A stretch of 64,000 nt of DNA from VAZQ01 sp963821505 (GTDB lineage: Bacteria > Pseudomonadota > Alphaproteobacteria > Rhizobiales > Xanthobacteraceae), in contig CAWGEH010000002.1 in the NCBI GenBank assembly GCA_963821505.1, forward strand, positions 1 through 64,000. The letters run 5' to 3'. A program made the translations under genes and the position numbers. Under the pieces are notes generated by a model that searched no databases, was not told the DNA's origin, and saw only the letters and a list, made by a program, of their open reading frames with translations. This document shows positions 55,470 to 64,000 of the stretch, piece by piece; position 1 is the first letter of the stretch, and the number at the start of each line of letters is the position of its first letter.

Positions 55470-55921
55470 ACGCGGTTGCGACCACGCTGCAGGCGGCCGA
55501 GATCGCAGCGATTCTCAGAGCGCTGCCCCATCGCTATCCGTTCCTGATGGTCGATCGCATCGTCGACATGCGGGGCGATGAATCCGCAATCGGGATCAAG
55601 AACGTCACCGTGAACGAACCGCAGTTCCTCGGGCATTTTCCCGGCAATCCGGTGTTTCCCGGGGTCCTGCTGATCGAAGGCATGGCGCAGACGGCCGGCG
55701 CGCTCTGCGTGCTCTCTCAGATGGGAGGCGACCAACCCAAGCGCGTCTATTTCCTCACCATCGATAAAGCCAAGTTCCGCAGGCCGGTGGTGCCGGGCGA
55801 TACGGTCGAATACCACGTCAAGAAAATCGCTCACAAGAAGAACATGTGGTGGTTTCGCGGCGAGGCCAGGGTCGCCGGACAGACGGTCGCCGAGGCCGAA
55901 GTCGGCGCCATGGTGGCGTGA
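55466..55921 (+). CDS. fabZ: 3-hydroxyacyl-[ACP] dehydratase FabZ
   Basis: The product is a 151-residue hot-dog enzyme. HRYPFLMVDRI opens the fold. HFPGNPVFPGVLLIEGMAQ carries the catalytic His and Glu. It dehydrates 3-hydroxyacyl-ACP, drawing from the same pool LpxD and LpxA use, which explains its place between their genes. Confidence 0.97.
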   Translation: MNAVATTLQAAEIAAILRALPHRYPFLMVDRIVDMRGDESAIGIKNVTVNEPQFLGHFPGNPVFPGVLLIEGMAQTAGALCVLSQMGGDQPKRVYFLTIDKAKFRRPVVPGDTVEYHVKKIAHKKNMWWFRGEARVAGQTVAEAEVGAMVA

Positions 55922-55929
55922 GGTCGGCG

Positions 55930-56739
55930 ATGGCCACAATCGATCCGACCGCCCGGGTTGCACCGGGAGCGGTGATCGGGGAGGGCGTGTCGATCGGGCC
56001 CTATTGCGTTGTTGGTCCGCATGTCGCGCTCGGCGACGGCTGCCGCCTCGTTGCCCACGCTCATGTCGCCGGCCACACCAGCATCGGCCCGCGCACCACG
56101 CTTTACCCGTTCGCGTCGCTCGGAACTCCGCCGCAGTCCGTCAAGTACCGCGGGGGCCCGACTCGTCTCGTGGTCGGTGCTGACTGCGACATCCGCGAAG
56201 GCGTCACCATGAACACGGGGACGGAGGAGGACCGCGGCGTCACCGAGGTGGGAGATCGCTGCTGGCTGATGGTTGGGTCGCATGTCGGACACGACTGCAA
56301 GGTCGGAAGCGACGTGATCTTCGCCAACAATGTCGTGCTGGGCGGCCACGTGACGATCGGCGATTTCGCCGTATTCGGCGGTCAGGCGGCGGTGCGGCAG
56401 TTCGTGCGGATCGGCGAAGGCGCGATGGTGGTGGGTCTCAGCGGGGTGCGCGCCGATGTCATTCCGTTTGGCCTCGTGCAGGGCCCGCTTGCCGACCTGA
56501 TCGGCCTCAATGTCGTTGGCATGCGTCGACGCGGCTGCAGCAAGACCGACATCCATAGGCTGCGACAGGCCTATGAGGCGATGTTCTTCGGCCCCGGCAC
56601 ATTTCGCGAGCGCCTCGGTCTGGTCGCCGCGCAAAGCGGCGACCATCCGCTCGTCGCCAAAGTGATTGCCTTCATCCGCTCCGGTACGCGACCATTGACC
56701 ATGGCCATCCGGCGGGGATCGGTCGACGAGGAACCATGA
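55930..56739 (+). CDS. lpxA: UDP-N-acetylglucosamine acyltransferase
   Basis: The product has 269 residues and catalyses the first step of lipid A synthesis. A hexapeptide beta-helix fills residues 1-190, with the catalytic His in LMVGSHVGHDCKVG. The helical C-terminal domain has LNVVGMRRRGCSKTDIHRLRQAY. Start at ATG 55930. Confidence 0.97.
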   Translation: MATIDPTARVAPGAVIGEGVSIGPYCVVGPHVALGDGCRLVAHAHVAGHTSIGPRTTLYPFASLGTPPQSVKYRGGPTRLVVGADCDIREGVTMNTGTEEDRGVTEVGDRCWLMVGSHVGHDCKVGSDVIFANNVVLGGHVTIGDFAVFGGQAAVRQFVRIGEGAMVVGLSGVRADVIPFGLVQGPLADLIGLNVVGMRRRGCSKTDIHRLRQAYEAMFFGPGTFRERLGLVAAQSGDHPLVAKVIAFIRSGTRPLTMAIRRGSVDEEP

Positions 56740-57617
56740 GCGAGGCGGCTGCCGCCCCCCTGACAGACGATGGTCCGCTGGCGGTCATCTGCGGCGGCGG
56801 GAGCCTGCCGTTCTCGATCGCCGACGCGGTGAGCAGGCGCGGCCGGCGGGTCGTGCTTTTCGCGATCCGCGGTTGTGCCGACCCGCAACGGGTGGCGCGC
56901 TATCCGCATCACTGGGCCTATTTCGGCCAGTTCGGGTGGTTCTGCCGGGTTGCCCGCGGCGAGGGCTGCCGCGACGTGGTTTTCATCGGCTCCGTGGTGC
57001 GCCCGGGGATCTGGCAAATCAGGCCGGACGTCAAGACGCTTCGGCTGTTGCCGCGGGTGTTCGGCCTGTTCCGCGGCGGCGACGATCATCTGCTCAAGGG
57101 TGTGGCGGCAATATTCGAGGAGCATGGTTTCCGCCTCGTTGGGGCGCATCAGATCGCACCCGAGATCCTCATGCCCGAAGGGCCGCTCGGCCGCGAGCGC
57201 CCCAGTGCCCGCGACCATGCCGATATCGCGAGAGGCATTGCGCTGCTCGACGCGCTCAGTCCATTCGATGTCGGCCAAGCCGTGGTCGTGGCCGATGCGC
57301 GCGTGCTTGCGACTGAAGCCGCGGAAGGGACCGACCAGATGCTCGCGCGCGTCGCGGAGCTGCGCCGCAGCGGGCGAATAGCTGCGCTCTCGAGACGTGG
57401 CGTGTTGGTGAAGGCCGCAAAGCGTGGCCAGGATCAGCGCGTCGATTTGCCCTCGATCGGGCCACGGACGGTCGAAGGCGCCGCGCGGGCCGGACTTGCC
57501 GGCATTGCCGTCATTGCCGGCAGCACGATCCTCGCCGAGGCCGAGGCCATCGGTGCGGCCGCGGATCGCGAGCGCCTGTTCGTATTCGGCGTACGCGACG
57601 AGATGGGCGGGCAATGA
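56736..57617 (+). CDS. lpxI: UDP-2,3-diacylglucosamine pyrophosphatase LpxI
   Basis: This 293-residue enzyme (formerly DUF1009) replaces LpxH in many alphaproteobacteria. It has LAVICGGGSLPFSIADAVSR at the start and FRGGDDHLLKGVAAIFEEHGF. The C-terminal DQRVDLPSIGPRTVEGAARAGLAGIAVIAG carries the catalytic acidic region. It overlaps lpxA and lpxB by four bases each. Confidence 0.95.
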   Translation: MSEAAAAPLTDDGPLAVICGGGSLPFSIADAVSRRGRRVVLFAIRGCADPQRVARYPHHWAYFGQFGWFCRVARGEGCRDVVFIGSVVRPGIWQIRPDVKTLRLLPRVFGLFRGGDDHLLKGVAAIFEEHGFRLVGAHQIAPEILMPEGPLGRERPSARDHADIARGIALLDALSPFDVGQAVVVADARVLATEAAEGTDQMLARVAELRRSGRIAALSRRGVLVKAAKRGQDQRVDLPSIGPRTVEGAARAGLAGIAVIAGSTILAEAEAIGAAADRERLFVFGVRDEMGGQ

Positions 57618-58819
57618 CCGCGCTGGCGCGATCGATGTCTTGCTCGGACGTGCTCGATGTCTTTCTCGTGGCCGGCGAGGAGTTGGGCGATCGGCTCGGC
57701 GCCGCCCTGATGCGGGCGCTGCGGGAGCGGACCGCCGGGCGGATACGCTTTGCCGGCGTCGGCGGCCGTGAGATGGCGGCGGAAGGCGTTGCAAGCCTGT
57801 ACCCGATCGACGATCTCCCGATCATAGGATTTAGCGCGATCCCCCGCCGTATTCCGAGAATCTTGCGGCTCATGCGCCTCACCGCCAAGACCGTGGTCAA
57901 GGCCCACCCGCATGTCCTCGTCATCATCGACAGTCCCGGCTTCACGCGGGGAATTGCCCGGCGGGTGCGCGCCGCCGATCCCTCGATCGCGATCGTCGAA
58001 TATGTTTCGCCTTCGGTCTGGGCCTGGCGGCCCGGGCGGGCGCGGGTGATGCGCGCCTATATCGATCATATTCTGGCGCTGCTGCCGTTCGAGCCCGACG
58101 TTCACCGTCGGCTCGGTGGACCACCCTGCACCTATGTCGGCCATCCCCTGGCGACACAGGTGGACGATCTGCGCCCGAATGAAGAGGAGGCGCGCCGCCG
58201 GCTGGCGGCGCCGCCGGTGCTGATTGTGCTGCCGGGCAGCCGCGTCGGCGAGATCGAGCGGCTGCTGGATATCTTTGCCGATACCGTGGCGCTGGTCCGG
58301 CAGCGGGTCGGATCGATCGAGGTCGTGGTGCCGACCGTTTCGCATCTCGCCGACCCGATCCGGGCGGCGACGCGGCATTGGCCGGTTCAGCCGCGGATCG
58401 TGATCGAGACGGCCGAGAAGCACGCCGCGTTTCGTATCGCCAGGGTGGCGCTTGCGAAATCCGGCACGGTCACGCTCGAACTTGCGCTGGCCGGCGTTCC
58501 CATGGTCGCGGCCTACAAGGTCTCTGCCATCGAATACTATGCGGTGGGGCGAGGAATTTTGAAGCGGCTTCCCTCCATCATCCTGACCAACCTCCTGCTG
58601 GGGGAGAACGTCGTTCCGGAGCTGCTGCAGTACAATTGCACCGCCGAACACCTCGCCGCGGCGCTGGTGCCGCTGTTTGGCGATACGCCGCAGCGGCGGC
58701 GTCAGATCGAGGCGTTTTCGCGGCTCGACACGATCATGGAGGTTGGGTCGAGCGCGCCTGCCGCGCGCGCTGCCGACATCGTACTTGACGCCGCCCGCCG
58801 CGCTCGGCAATCACGATGA
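57614..58819 (+). CDS. lpxB: Lipid-A-disaccharide synthase
   Basis: This 401-residue GT19 enzyme joins UDP-2,3-diacylglucosamine and lipid X. VFLVAGEELGDRLGAALMRAL opens the GT-B fold. VSPSVWAWRPGRARVM, LPGSRVGEIERLL and KSGTVTLELALAGVPMVAAYK are family signatures. It closes the lipid A block. In related genomes gltA commonly follows; here the order breaks. Confidence 0.96.
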   Translation: MTALARSMSCSDVLDVFLVAGEELGDRLGAALMRALRERTAGRIRFAGVGGREMAAEGVASLYPIDDLPIIGFSAIPRRIPRILRLMRLTAKTVVKAHPHVLVIIDSPGFTRGIARRVRAADPSIAIVEYVSPSVWAWRPGRARVMRAYIDHILALLPFEPDVHRRLGGPPCTYVGHPLATQVDDLRPNEEEARRRLAAPPVLIVLPGSRVGEIERLLDIFADTVALVRQRVGSIEVVVPTVSHLADPIRAATRHWPVQPRIVIETAEKHAAFRIARVALAKSGTVTLELALAGVPMVAAYKVSAIEYYAVGRGILKRLPSIILTNLLLGENVVPELLQYNCTAEHLAAALVPLFGDTPQRRRQIEAFSRLDTIMEVGSSAPAARAADIVLDAARRARQSR

Positions 58820-59030
58820 ACGACCTTCTCGGTGCCGACAGGACTGCCTGTGCAGATTTGATCGTCACCGGGTAGGGGCGGTGCGGCGGAACCGGGCTTG
58901 CGCATGCTCTCGCCGCCGCTAAACGGGCCAATTCCGAGGTTATCCCGCGAAGGCGCGCCAACGGCTTTCGTTCGGCGGTGAGGCGGCGATACCGAGGGCA
59001 AGAAATTTGGAGGCGGTGAAGAATCATCCC

Positions 59031-59258
59031 ATGCTGCGCGTCGGGCATACACGTTTGGTTGTTGCCGGCGCCATCGTTCTTGGGCTGATTATGGGAGGCG
59101 GGCTGACGGCGCTACTCTTCATGGCGCGAGACAGCTCCTTCAGGACCTGCATCGTAAGAGAAATCAGGGAACAATCCCCGGTCATCATGCCCAATGTGCT
59201 GCGGCTCTGCGCCGAGCGCCACGGCGTGCCCTTACCGGATCGCCCAAATTCAAATTGA
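59031..59258 (+). CDS. Unknown small membrane-anchored protein
   Basis: The product has about 75 residues from ATG 59031; in-frame GTG 59016 and TTG 59007 are alternatives and GGAGG at 59009 does not settle the start. An N-terminal hydrophobic span (about 9-32, VVAGAIVLGLIMGGGLTALLFM) is followed by a short segment with two Cys (CIVREI and LRLCAERHG), probably periplasmic. No family is recognised. It lies alone between lpxB and the radical SAM promoter. Confidence 0.45.
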   Translation: MLRVGHTRLVVAGAIVLGLIMGGGLTALLFMARDSSFRTCIVREIREQSPVIMPNVLRLCAERHGVPLPDRPNSN

Positions 59259-59334
59259 GACACGACCATGATACGCCGTCCGCGGACCCCACTTCCTGCT
59301 CCGACACGGATATCTGCGCCGGGGTCGGGTCAGC

Positions 59335-59363
59335 TTTACACCGCAAAAATAATGCTTTAATAT
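59335..59363 (+). promoter_or_regulatory. Sigma70-type promoter before the radical SAM gene
   Basis: TTTACA (59335-59340), a 17-base spacer and TAATAT (59358-59363) lie in an AT-rich patch, unlike the GC-rich surroundings. Confidence 0.65.
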
Positions 59364-59491
59364 GAGAAGGTTATGCGTCCGATCATGACCTGAGTTTGAG
59401 AGCGGATTGGCCACTTCCCTTAGGGAGCCCTCGGTTTTGGAAGGGCCGCTCCGAAAGGTCTTTGCAATTGTCGAGCCAAAGGCCGTTTCGC

Positions 59492-61174
59492 GTGATTGCA
59501 CCAGCACTCAAGGACCAAACGGGGGACACCTTGGCTGAAAAATCCCAAGCAAAGCCGCTTCACCCGCGTGGCTACTCGTATGAGGGGCCCTGCGATGTGT
59601 TGTTGATCAACCCGCCGTGGCTCTCAAAGGATGAAAACATCTGGAACGGCGTGAAATCGGCGATGCCCCCCCTGGGACTGCTCAGCATCGCTGCTTACGC
59701 CGAATCCAAAGGATACGTCGTCCGCGTGATCGACGTGCATATCGAAAAGTACACCGCCGCCGAGCTCGTTGAAAAATTGAAAGTCGCGCAGCCCAAGTTC
59801 GTGGGCATGGGCGTGATGACGGCGACGTCGAACGCTGCCAACCAGATCGCTCGTATCGTGAAGAGAACCGTTCCCAATTGCACTGTGGTGTTTGGCGGCG
59901 TGCACCCGGAGGCCATGCCCGAAGAGACCTTGTGCAACTCCGCCGTCGACATCGTCGTCCGTGGCGACGGCGAGGAGACGTTTCTCTCAATTCTTCAGGG
60001 CAAACCCTTGGAGACCATCCGGGGCATTTCCTATCGCAAGGGAACCACGGTGGTTCATAATCCCGCCAGCACCGTCGAGATGAACCTCGATAAGTACCCC
60101 TTCCCGGCGTACCACTTGGTGCCCATGGACAAGTACTACCCCGCCATCGGCGCCTACAAGCGCCTTCCCGCGATCAATATGCTGATGACACGCGGATGCC
60201 CGGGCAAGTGCACATTCTGCAATTCGGCAATGACCACTCTGCGCACCCGCAGCGCCGAGAGCGTCGTTCAGGAAATCGAGTACCTCAACAAAACCTATGG
60301 GGTCCGTGAAATTCAATTCTATGACGATACCTTCACGGTGATGAAGAAGAACGTTCTGCGCTTCTGCGAACTGATGGCGGCCAAAAAGCTTAATGTGAGC
60401 TGGGCCGCTTTCGCGCGCGCCGATTGCTTCAACGAGGAAATGGCCCGCGCGATGAAAAAAGCGGGTTGTCATCAAGTCCTGATCGGCGTCGAGTCGGGAA
60501 GCGACGTCATTCTGGAAAACATCCGAAAGCCGATCGACCGGGAAAAGACCGCAAACGCGATCAAGATCGCGCGTGCGGCGGGCATCGAACTCGCGCGCTT
60601 CATTCATCTTCGGCAGCACGGGCGAGACGGTCGAGACCATGCAGGAGACGTTGGATTTCAGCATGCAGCTCGATCCCGATATCGCGCAGTACAATATCTG
60701 CACGCCTTACCCGGGAACGCAGATGTACCGCTGGGCGAAGGAGAACGGCTATCTGGTGTCCGAGGAATGGGGCGACTTCGAGCTTTCGACGTTCATGCTC
60801 AAGCTTCCCACCTGCGCACAGACCAGGATGTGTATCGATTCTACAAGGATGCGCACAAGCAGTTCTTCATGCGTCCTAAGATGATCCTGCGAAGGCTGCG
60901 CAAAATCAGCCGCGTTTCCCATATTCGGGATCTCATTCATGCTTTCTTCTACATTGTACTGAGAAAGAAACTCGGTACGCGCGGCGAGGTGAGGCGGGAT
61001 TGGCTCGGTACTCGCAAAGAGGATTTCTTCGACCTCAGAGTCTCAGAAACCAAGACGCCGCATCTCACCTTCGAGGTGCGTCAGAAAGAGATATCGCTTC
61101 AGCGCGAAGAGCTTGTACCATCCGTTGCTAGCGCGTCGTTGCCTTTGCCCGCCGGCTGCGCGATCAGTGCTTGA
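59492..61174 (+). CDS. B12-binding radical SAM protein (two compensating frame breaks)
   Basis: The product is about 560 residues after correction. An N-terminal cobalamin-binding domain (CDVLLINPPWL, MPPLGLLSIAAYAESKGYVVRVIDVH) precedes a radical SAM core with CPGKCTFC (Cys236, 240, 243). The ELRASFIFGSTGETVETMQ part lies in another frame between about 60593 and 60811; one extra base at the first point and one missing at the second restore one reading. Members do methylations or ring and chain rearrangements on lipids, hopanoids, tetrapyrroles and sugars; the substrate is unknown. GTG 59492 has AAAGG nine bases upstream, and TTG 59531 is an alternative. Confidence 0.8.
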   Translation: MIAPALKDQTGDTLAEKSQAKPLHPRGYSYEGPCDVLLINPPWLSKDENIWNGVKSAMPPLGLLSIAAYAESKGYVVRVIDVHIEKYTAAELVEKLKVAQPKFVGMGVMTATSNAANQIARIVKRTVPNCTVVFGGVHPEAMPEETLCNSAVDIVVRGDGEETFLSILQGKPLETIRGISYRKGTTVVHNPASTVEMNLDKYPFPAYHLVPMDKYYPAIGAYKRLPAINMLMTRGCPGKCTFCNSAMTTLRTRSAESVVQEIEYLNKTYGVREIQFYDDTFTVMKKNVLRFCELMAAKKLNVSWAAFARADCFNEEMARAMKKAGCHQVLIGVESGSDVILENIRKPIDREKTANAIKIARAAGIELARFIHLRQHGRDGRDHAGDVGFQHAARSRYRAVQYLHALPGNADVPLGEGERLSGVRGMGRLRAFDVHAQASHLRTDQDVYRFYKDAHKQFFMRPKMILRRLRKISRVSHIRDLIHAFFYIVLRKKLGTRGEVRRDWLGTRKEDFFDLRVSETKTPHLTFEVRQKEISLQREELVPSVASASLPLPAGCAISA

Positions 61175-61356
61175 ACGAAGTCCGGTCCCCCTTGCTCGAC
61201 CACGCCGGCATTGCGACAGTCTGGGATCTCGCGCTGGCCGCCGTCCCAATGATCCCGGTCGCAACGGTCTGCGATTCCAATACATTGCGGCAGGCGAGAA
61301 ACTTTGAAGTGGCTGCCTTACTGCGATAGCGGCCGCAGGCTGAGCGTGGCAACGCA

Positions 61357-62067
61357 ATGATGCAAACCTTCTCTTACACCGGCCGCGAAGAGCTGGAACA
61401 GCTTTTGCTGATGCCCGGCTACAATCGCCATATCGCGAGGTTATGCCTCGCAGCGATCGTACCCGGCCAGACGCTGCTGGATTTTGGTGCCGGGACCGGG
61501 ACGATCTCGGCCTTGGTCCGCGACCAGGCGCGGGCCGCGAAGATATTGTGCATTGAAATTGACCCGGCCAATGCGGCCGCGCTCAGGAGCCAGGGCTTTG
61601 ACGTTATCGCCGATGCAACGCAGGCGCAGCTGGGTACGGTGGATGTGATTTATTCCTCGAACGTGCTGGAACACATCGAGGACGACGTCGCGGCATTGCG
61701 AAAACTCCGTGCTTGCCTAAAGCCGGGCGGGCGGGCGGTGTTCTGGGTTCCCGCGTTTAAGTGCTTGTGGACGATGATGGATGTGCGCCTGAAACATCAT
61801 CGCCGCTATACGCGACGAACGCTGGAGGACGCGTTCCGGCAGGCGGGTTTCGACGTCGAGCAATGTTTCTATCAGGACTCGCTTGGATTTTTCGTCGCGC
61901 TGTTGTTCAAGGCGATCGGCAGCCGGGAGGGAAAATTGAGCAACACGCCGCTTAAAATCTACGACAAATTGGTGTTCCCGGCTTCGCGGCTGTGCGACTT
62001 CTTTTGTTCACGGCTATTCGGGAAAAATGTGGTGATTTACGCTCGAAAACCGACAACTGCGACATGA
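61357..62067 (+). CDS. Class I SAM-dependent methyltransferase
   Basis: The product has 236 residues. Motif I is LLDFGAGTGTISALV (about residues 41-55), followed by ILCIEIDPANAAAL. VIYSSNVLEHIEDDVAALRKL is motif IV and LKPGGRAVFWVPAF motif V. The C-terminal half has a mildly hydrophobic segment (SLGFFVALLFKAIGS) often seen in methyltransferases acting on membrane-bound lipids or glycans. It lies between the radical SAM and desaturase genes. Confidence 0.8.
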   Translation: MMQTFSYTGREELEQLLLMPGYNRHIARLCLAAIVPGQTLLDFGAGTGTISALVRDQARAAKILCIEIDPANAAALRSQGFDVIADATQAQLGTVDVIYSSNVLEHIEDDVAALRKLRACLKPGGRAVFWVPAFKCLWTMMDVRLKHHRRYTRRTLEDAFRQAGFDVEQCFYQDSLGFFVALLFKAIGSREGKLSNTPLKIYDKLVFPASRLCDFFCSRLFGKNVVIYARKPTTAT

Positions 62068-62120
62068 TCGTCAGGCGGGAGAGCCGCCGATGAGCCAAGT
62101 TCACTGGACAACTTCTCGAC

Positions 62121-62160
62121 TTCCAAGAATCCTGGCAGCCAGCTATAATTTAGAAGCTGG
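62121..62160 (+). promoter_or_regulatory. Promoter with inverted-repeat operator before the desaturase
   Basis: A perfect -10 TATAAT (62144-62149) lies 17 bases after a weak -35 TTCCAA (62121-62126). The -10 sits inside the inverted repeat CCAGCT (62139-62144) / AGCTGG (62155-62160), a possible repressor site. Confidence 0.5.
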
Positions 62161-62207
62161 TGGGGAAATGGGGTAGGGCGATAATTGGGCGACGGGAAGA
62201 TTTTTCA

Positions 62208-63188
62208 ATGTCGGGCCAAGCCTATTCTCCGTTCAGGGCTACGATCCTCACTCGCGAGCAGCTTCGCGAGTTGAGCGAGCTGCGCCCTTTCTTGGCAATC
62301 CGCGACGTCCTGTTCCACTGGATCATGATTATCGGGGCGTGGACCGTTGTTGCCCTCTGGCCGAACGTGTACACGATCGTCGGCTGCTTCTTCGTTGTTG
62401 GGATCAATTTTTACGGCCTCTACATTATCCTCCATGATGGTATGCATCGTCGCCTTTTCTCTTCAATTCGCCGCAACGATTTCTGGAACGATGTATTAAT
62501 GATGGGATCGATCGGGGCGATCACGCGCCTGAATCGCCATAACCACATGAAACATCACTACGTGACTTGCCTTCCCGACGATCCGGACCGGTTCAAATAT
62601 GTGCATGACGGCAAGGAGCCCTTCATGCCCTTGGTCATTTTCCTTTCCGGTCTCGCTTCCGTGATTCCTGTCGCGCGGAACGTCTTTTCCGGACGAGCGC
62701 ACTCGGAACGCCCCGCGAGCGCGCGACAGCGATACACCGCCCGCGACTTCGCCATCATTCTGGTCTGGCAGTCTGCATTGATTGGCGGCCTCAGTTATTT
62801 CATCGGGTGGTGGGCCTATCCCGCTTTGTGGCTCGCACTGGCCTACGCGCTCGGCTACCGCGCCGACATGGTTCGGGTGTTCTGCGAACATTCGATGATG
62901 ACGAGCGACGCAGCGGCGGACAAATCGATGCGGCTGATTACGTACGAGAGCTTCTGGTTGGAAAAACTGTTTTTTGCACCACGAAACATGAACTATCACA
63001 TGGTGCATCACCTGTGGACCAGCATCCCTTATTACAATTTGCCGAAGGCAGATCGCTTTATCCGCGACAGTGCAGCGGTCAGAAACGGTGACGAGCGTTT
63101 GATCTGGCGACCTTCTTACGTCGGCTACCTGCTGTCTTATCTTCGCTGGCGGCTGCACGAGGGCAGGACGGTGTTGGCGACGACCTAA
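62208..63188 (+). CDS. Membrane fatty acid desaturase/hydroxylase family protein
   Basis: This 326-residue di-iron membrane enzyme has His boxes HDGMH (76-80), HNHMKHH (111-117) and HMVHH (264-268), with hydrophobic spans around 35-75, 140-158 and 183-215. The family oxidises lipid-like substrates (desaturation, hydroxylation, ketolation). The actual substrate is unknown; neighbours suggest a modified lipid or glycolipid. ATG 62208 has GGGAAG upstream and is preferred over GTG 62160. Confidence 0.85.
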   Translation: MSGQAYSPFRATILTREQLRELSELRPFLAIRDVLFHWIMIIGAWTVVALWPNVYTIVGCFFVVGINFYGLYIILHDGMHRRLFSSIRRNDFWNDVLMMGSIGAITRLNRHNHMKHHYVTCLPDDPDRFKYVHDGKEPFMPLVIFLSGLASVIPVARNVFSGRAHSERPASARQRYTARDFAIILVWQSALIGGLSYFIGWWAYPALWLALAYALGYRADMVRVFCEHSMMTSDAAADKSMRLITYESFWLEKLFFAPRNMNYHMVHHLWTSIPYYNLPKADRFIRDSAAVRNGDERLIWRPSYVGYLLSYLRWRLHEGRTVLATT

Positions 63189-63196
63189 TCAGCGCG

Positions 63197-64000
63197 ATGC
63201 ACGACGTTGTTCCCCCGATTCCCCCCGGCTACGCCGCAGCGGCGCCGATAATCGAAACCATCAGGGTCGGAAACTGCCCGGTTTGCGGCGGCACATCGCC
63301 AGTACCTTACGCCCAAGGGTTTGATTACGAGAGCCAAACGTGTCGAAATCACTGGACGTTCTGGCAATGCGGCGCCTGCGAGGCAGTTTGGATCGACCCC
63401 CGCCCCGCGCTGAGCGAACTCGGCACGATCTATCCGCCGACATATTATGCCTATGAGATGTCCGAAACGCTTTCGCCATTCGTACTTAAGGGTAAGGCGT
63501 TTCTCGATCGTCTCAAGTTCAAGGGGATACTCAAGCGTCTGTCAAACAACCCGAAATCATTTCTCGATGTCGGCTGTGGCGACGGGCGCTATCTTTTTCA
63601 GTTCGCAGCCAGCGGGATGCCGCGGCCGTGCATCTACGGGATCGACCTGCCATCCGCGGCAATGCCAAAGCTGCGGGCCGCCGGCTTTCAAATTTACGCG
63701 GGCCGCGTCGAAGACTGCGAAACGATAGAGCCCGGTTCCATAGACCTTATTACGATGTTCCATGTCATCGAGCACGTGAAAGATCCAGTCAACGTCTTGC
63801 GAAAGCTTGCACGCTGGCTGACCCCAGGTGGGGTTCTTGCATTGGAGACGCCGAACACGTCATCCATCGATTGCAAACTGTTCTCGAGCGGCTGGTGGGG
63901 GGGTTCCACATCCCGCGCCATTGGACGCTCTTCAATCCGAAAAGCATCACGGGCGCGTTGGAGCGTGCGGGTCTCGAACCGTTACGAGTTCAGTATCAAA
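63197..64000 (+). CDS. Zinc-ribbon class I methyltransferase (frame break, cut by window end)
   Basis: From ATG 63197 the N-terminus has two Cys pairs, CPVC (27-30) and CGAC (58-61), a zinc-ribbon-like region. FLDVGCGDGRYLFQF (motif I), LITMFHVIEHVKDPVNVLRKL and LTPGGVLALETPN follow. At 63896-63902 a run of seven G breaks the frame; one more G restores GGFHIPRHWTLFNPKSITGA, typical for this methyltransferase family. The gene runs off the window end. It is probably part of the same modification cluster as the radical SAM and desaturase genes. Confidence 0.75.
   Translation, partial: MHDVVPPIPPGYAAAAPIIETIRVGNCPVCGGTSPVPYAQGFDYESQTCRNHWTFWQCGACEAVWIDPRPALSELGTIYPPTYYAYEMSETLSPFVLKGKAFLDRLKFKGILKRLSNNPKSFLDVGCGDGRYLFQFAASGMPRPCIYGIDLPSAAMPKLRAAGFQIYAGRVEDCETIEPGSIDLITMFHVIEHVKDPVNVLRKLARWLTPGGVLALETPNTSSIDCKLFSSGWWGGSTSRAIGRSSIRKASRARWSVRVSNRYEFSIK

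Overview
The window reads as chromosomal DNA of a high-GC alphaproteobacterium of the order Hyphomicrobiales (Rhizobiales), closest in gene order to the Bradyrhizobium / Rhodopseudomonas / Xanthobacteraceae side. The reasons are the order nuoA-N, birA, RNase J, mce, DUF1467, proS, lolC-lolD, dnaE, rpsB-tsf-pyrH-frr-uppS-cdsA-dxr-rseP-bamA-lpxD-fabZ-lpxA-lpxI-lpxB, a histidine-rich insert in NuoL, a long C-terminal tail on ribosomal protein S2, a short ProRS without the INS editing domain, and FNR/FixK and alphaproteobacterial LexA boxes.

Layout. 1-14.2 kb is accessory: the 3' end of a tRNA-Asp, a trehalose synthase of the TreT type, a beta-barrel-like secreted protein, a small c-type cytochrome, two coupled MmgE/PrpD genes divergent from an ABC substrate-binding protein and a double-domain permease with no ATPase gene, a secreted c-heme/beta-propeller fusion protein, an unknown two-gene membrane unit preceded by a perfect FNR-type box, and a DUF849 (BKACE) enzyme. 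14.6-30.3 kb is the complete complex I operon nuoABCDEFGHIJKLMN. It has four passengers: a hot-dog thioesterase, a pentapeptide-repeat protein and two small membrane proteins. 30.3-35.7 kb holds birA, RNase J, two TctC-type binding proteins, methylmalonyl-CoA epimerase and a DUF1467 protein. 36.2-43.7 kb holds proS, lolCD, an SOS-controlled 32-residue membrane peptide, and dnaE. 44.0-58.8 kb is the translation / isoprenoid / outer-membrane / lipid A block. 59.3-64.0 kb breaks from the usual order and carries a B12-radical SAM enzyme, two methyltransferases and a membrane desaturase, with its own promoters.

The most interesting signal is at 39.93-40.09 kb. A 33-bp element contains two perfect alphaproteobacterial LexA boxes in mirror symmetry, sits on a sigma70-like promoter, and is followed by an ORF for a 32-residue single-span membrane peptide. 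This is the architecture of the Caulobacter SOS division inhibitor SidA. The other main leads are the FNR-controlled unknown unit (11.2-13.0 kb), the extra proteins inside the nuo operon, an orphan minus-strand terminator at 35.77 kb, and the lipid/polysaccharide-like modification cluster at the right edge.

Data quality. Seven single-base indels break otherwise intact genes: MmgE/PrpD twice, the propeller protein once, uppS once, the radical SAM gene twice and the last methyltransferase once. One lies in the essential gene uppS, two others cancel each other, and one lies in a run of seven G. Most therefore look like sequencing or assembly errors rather than decay.
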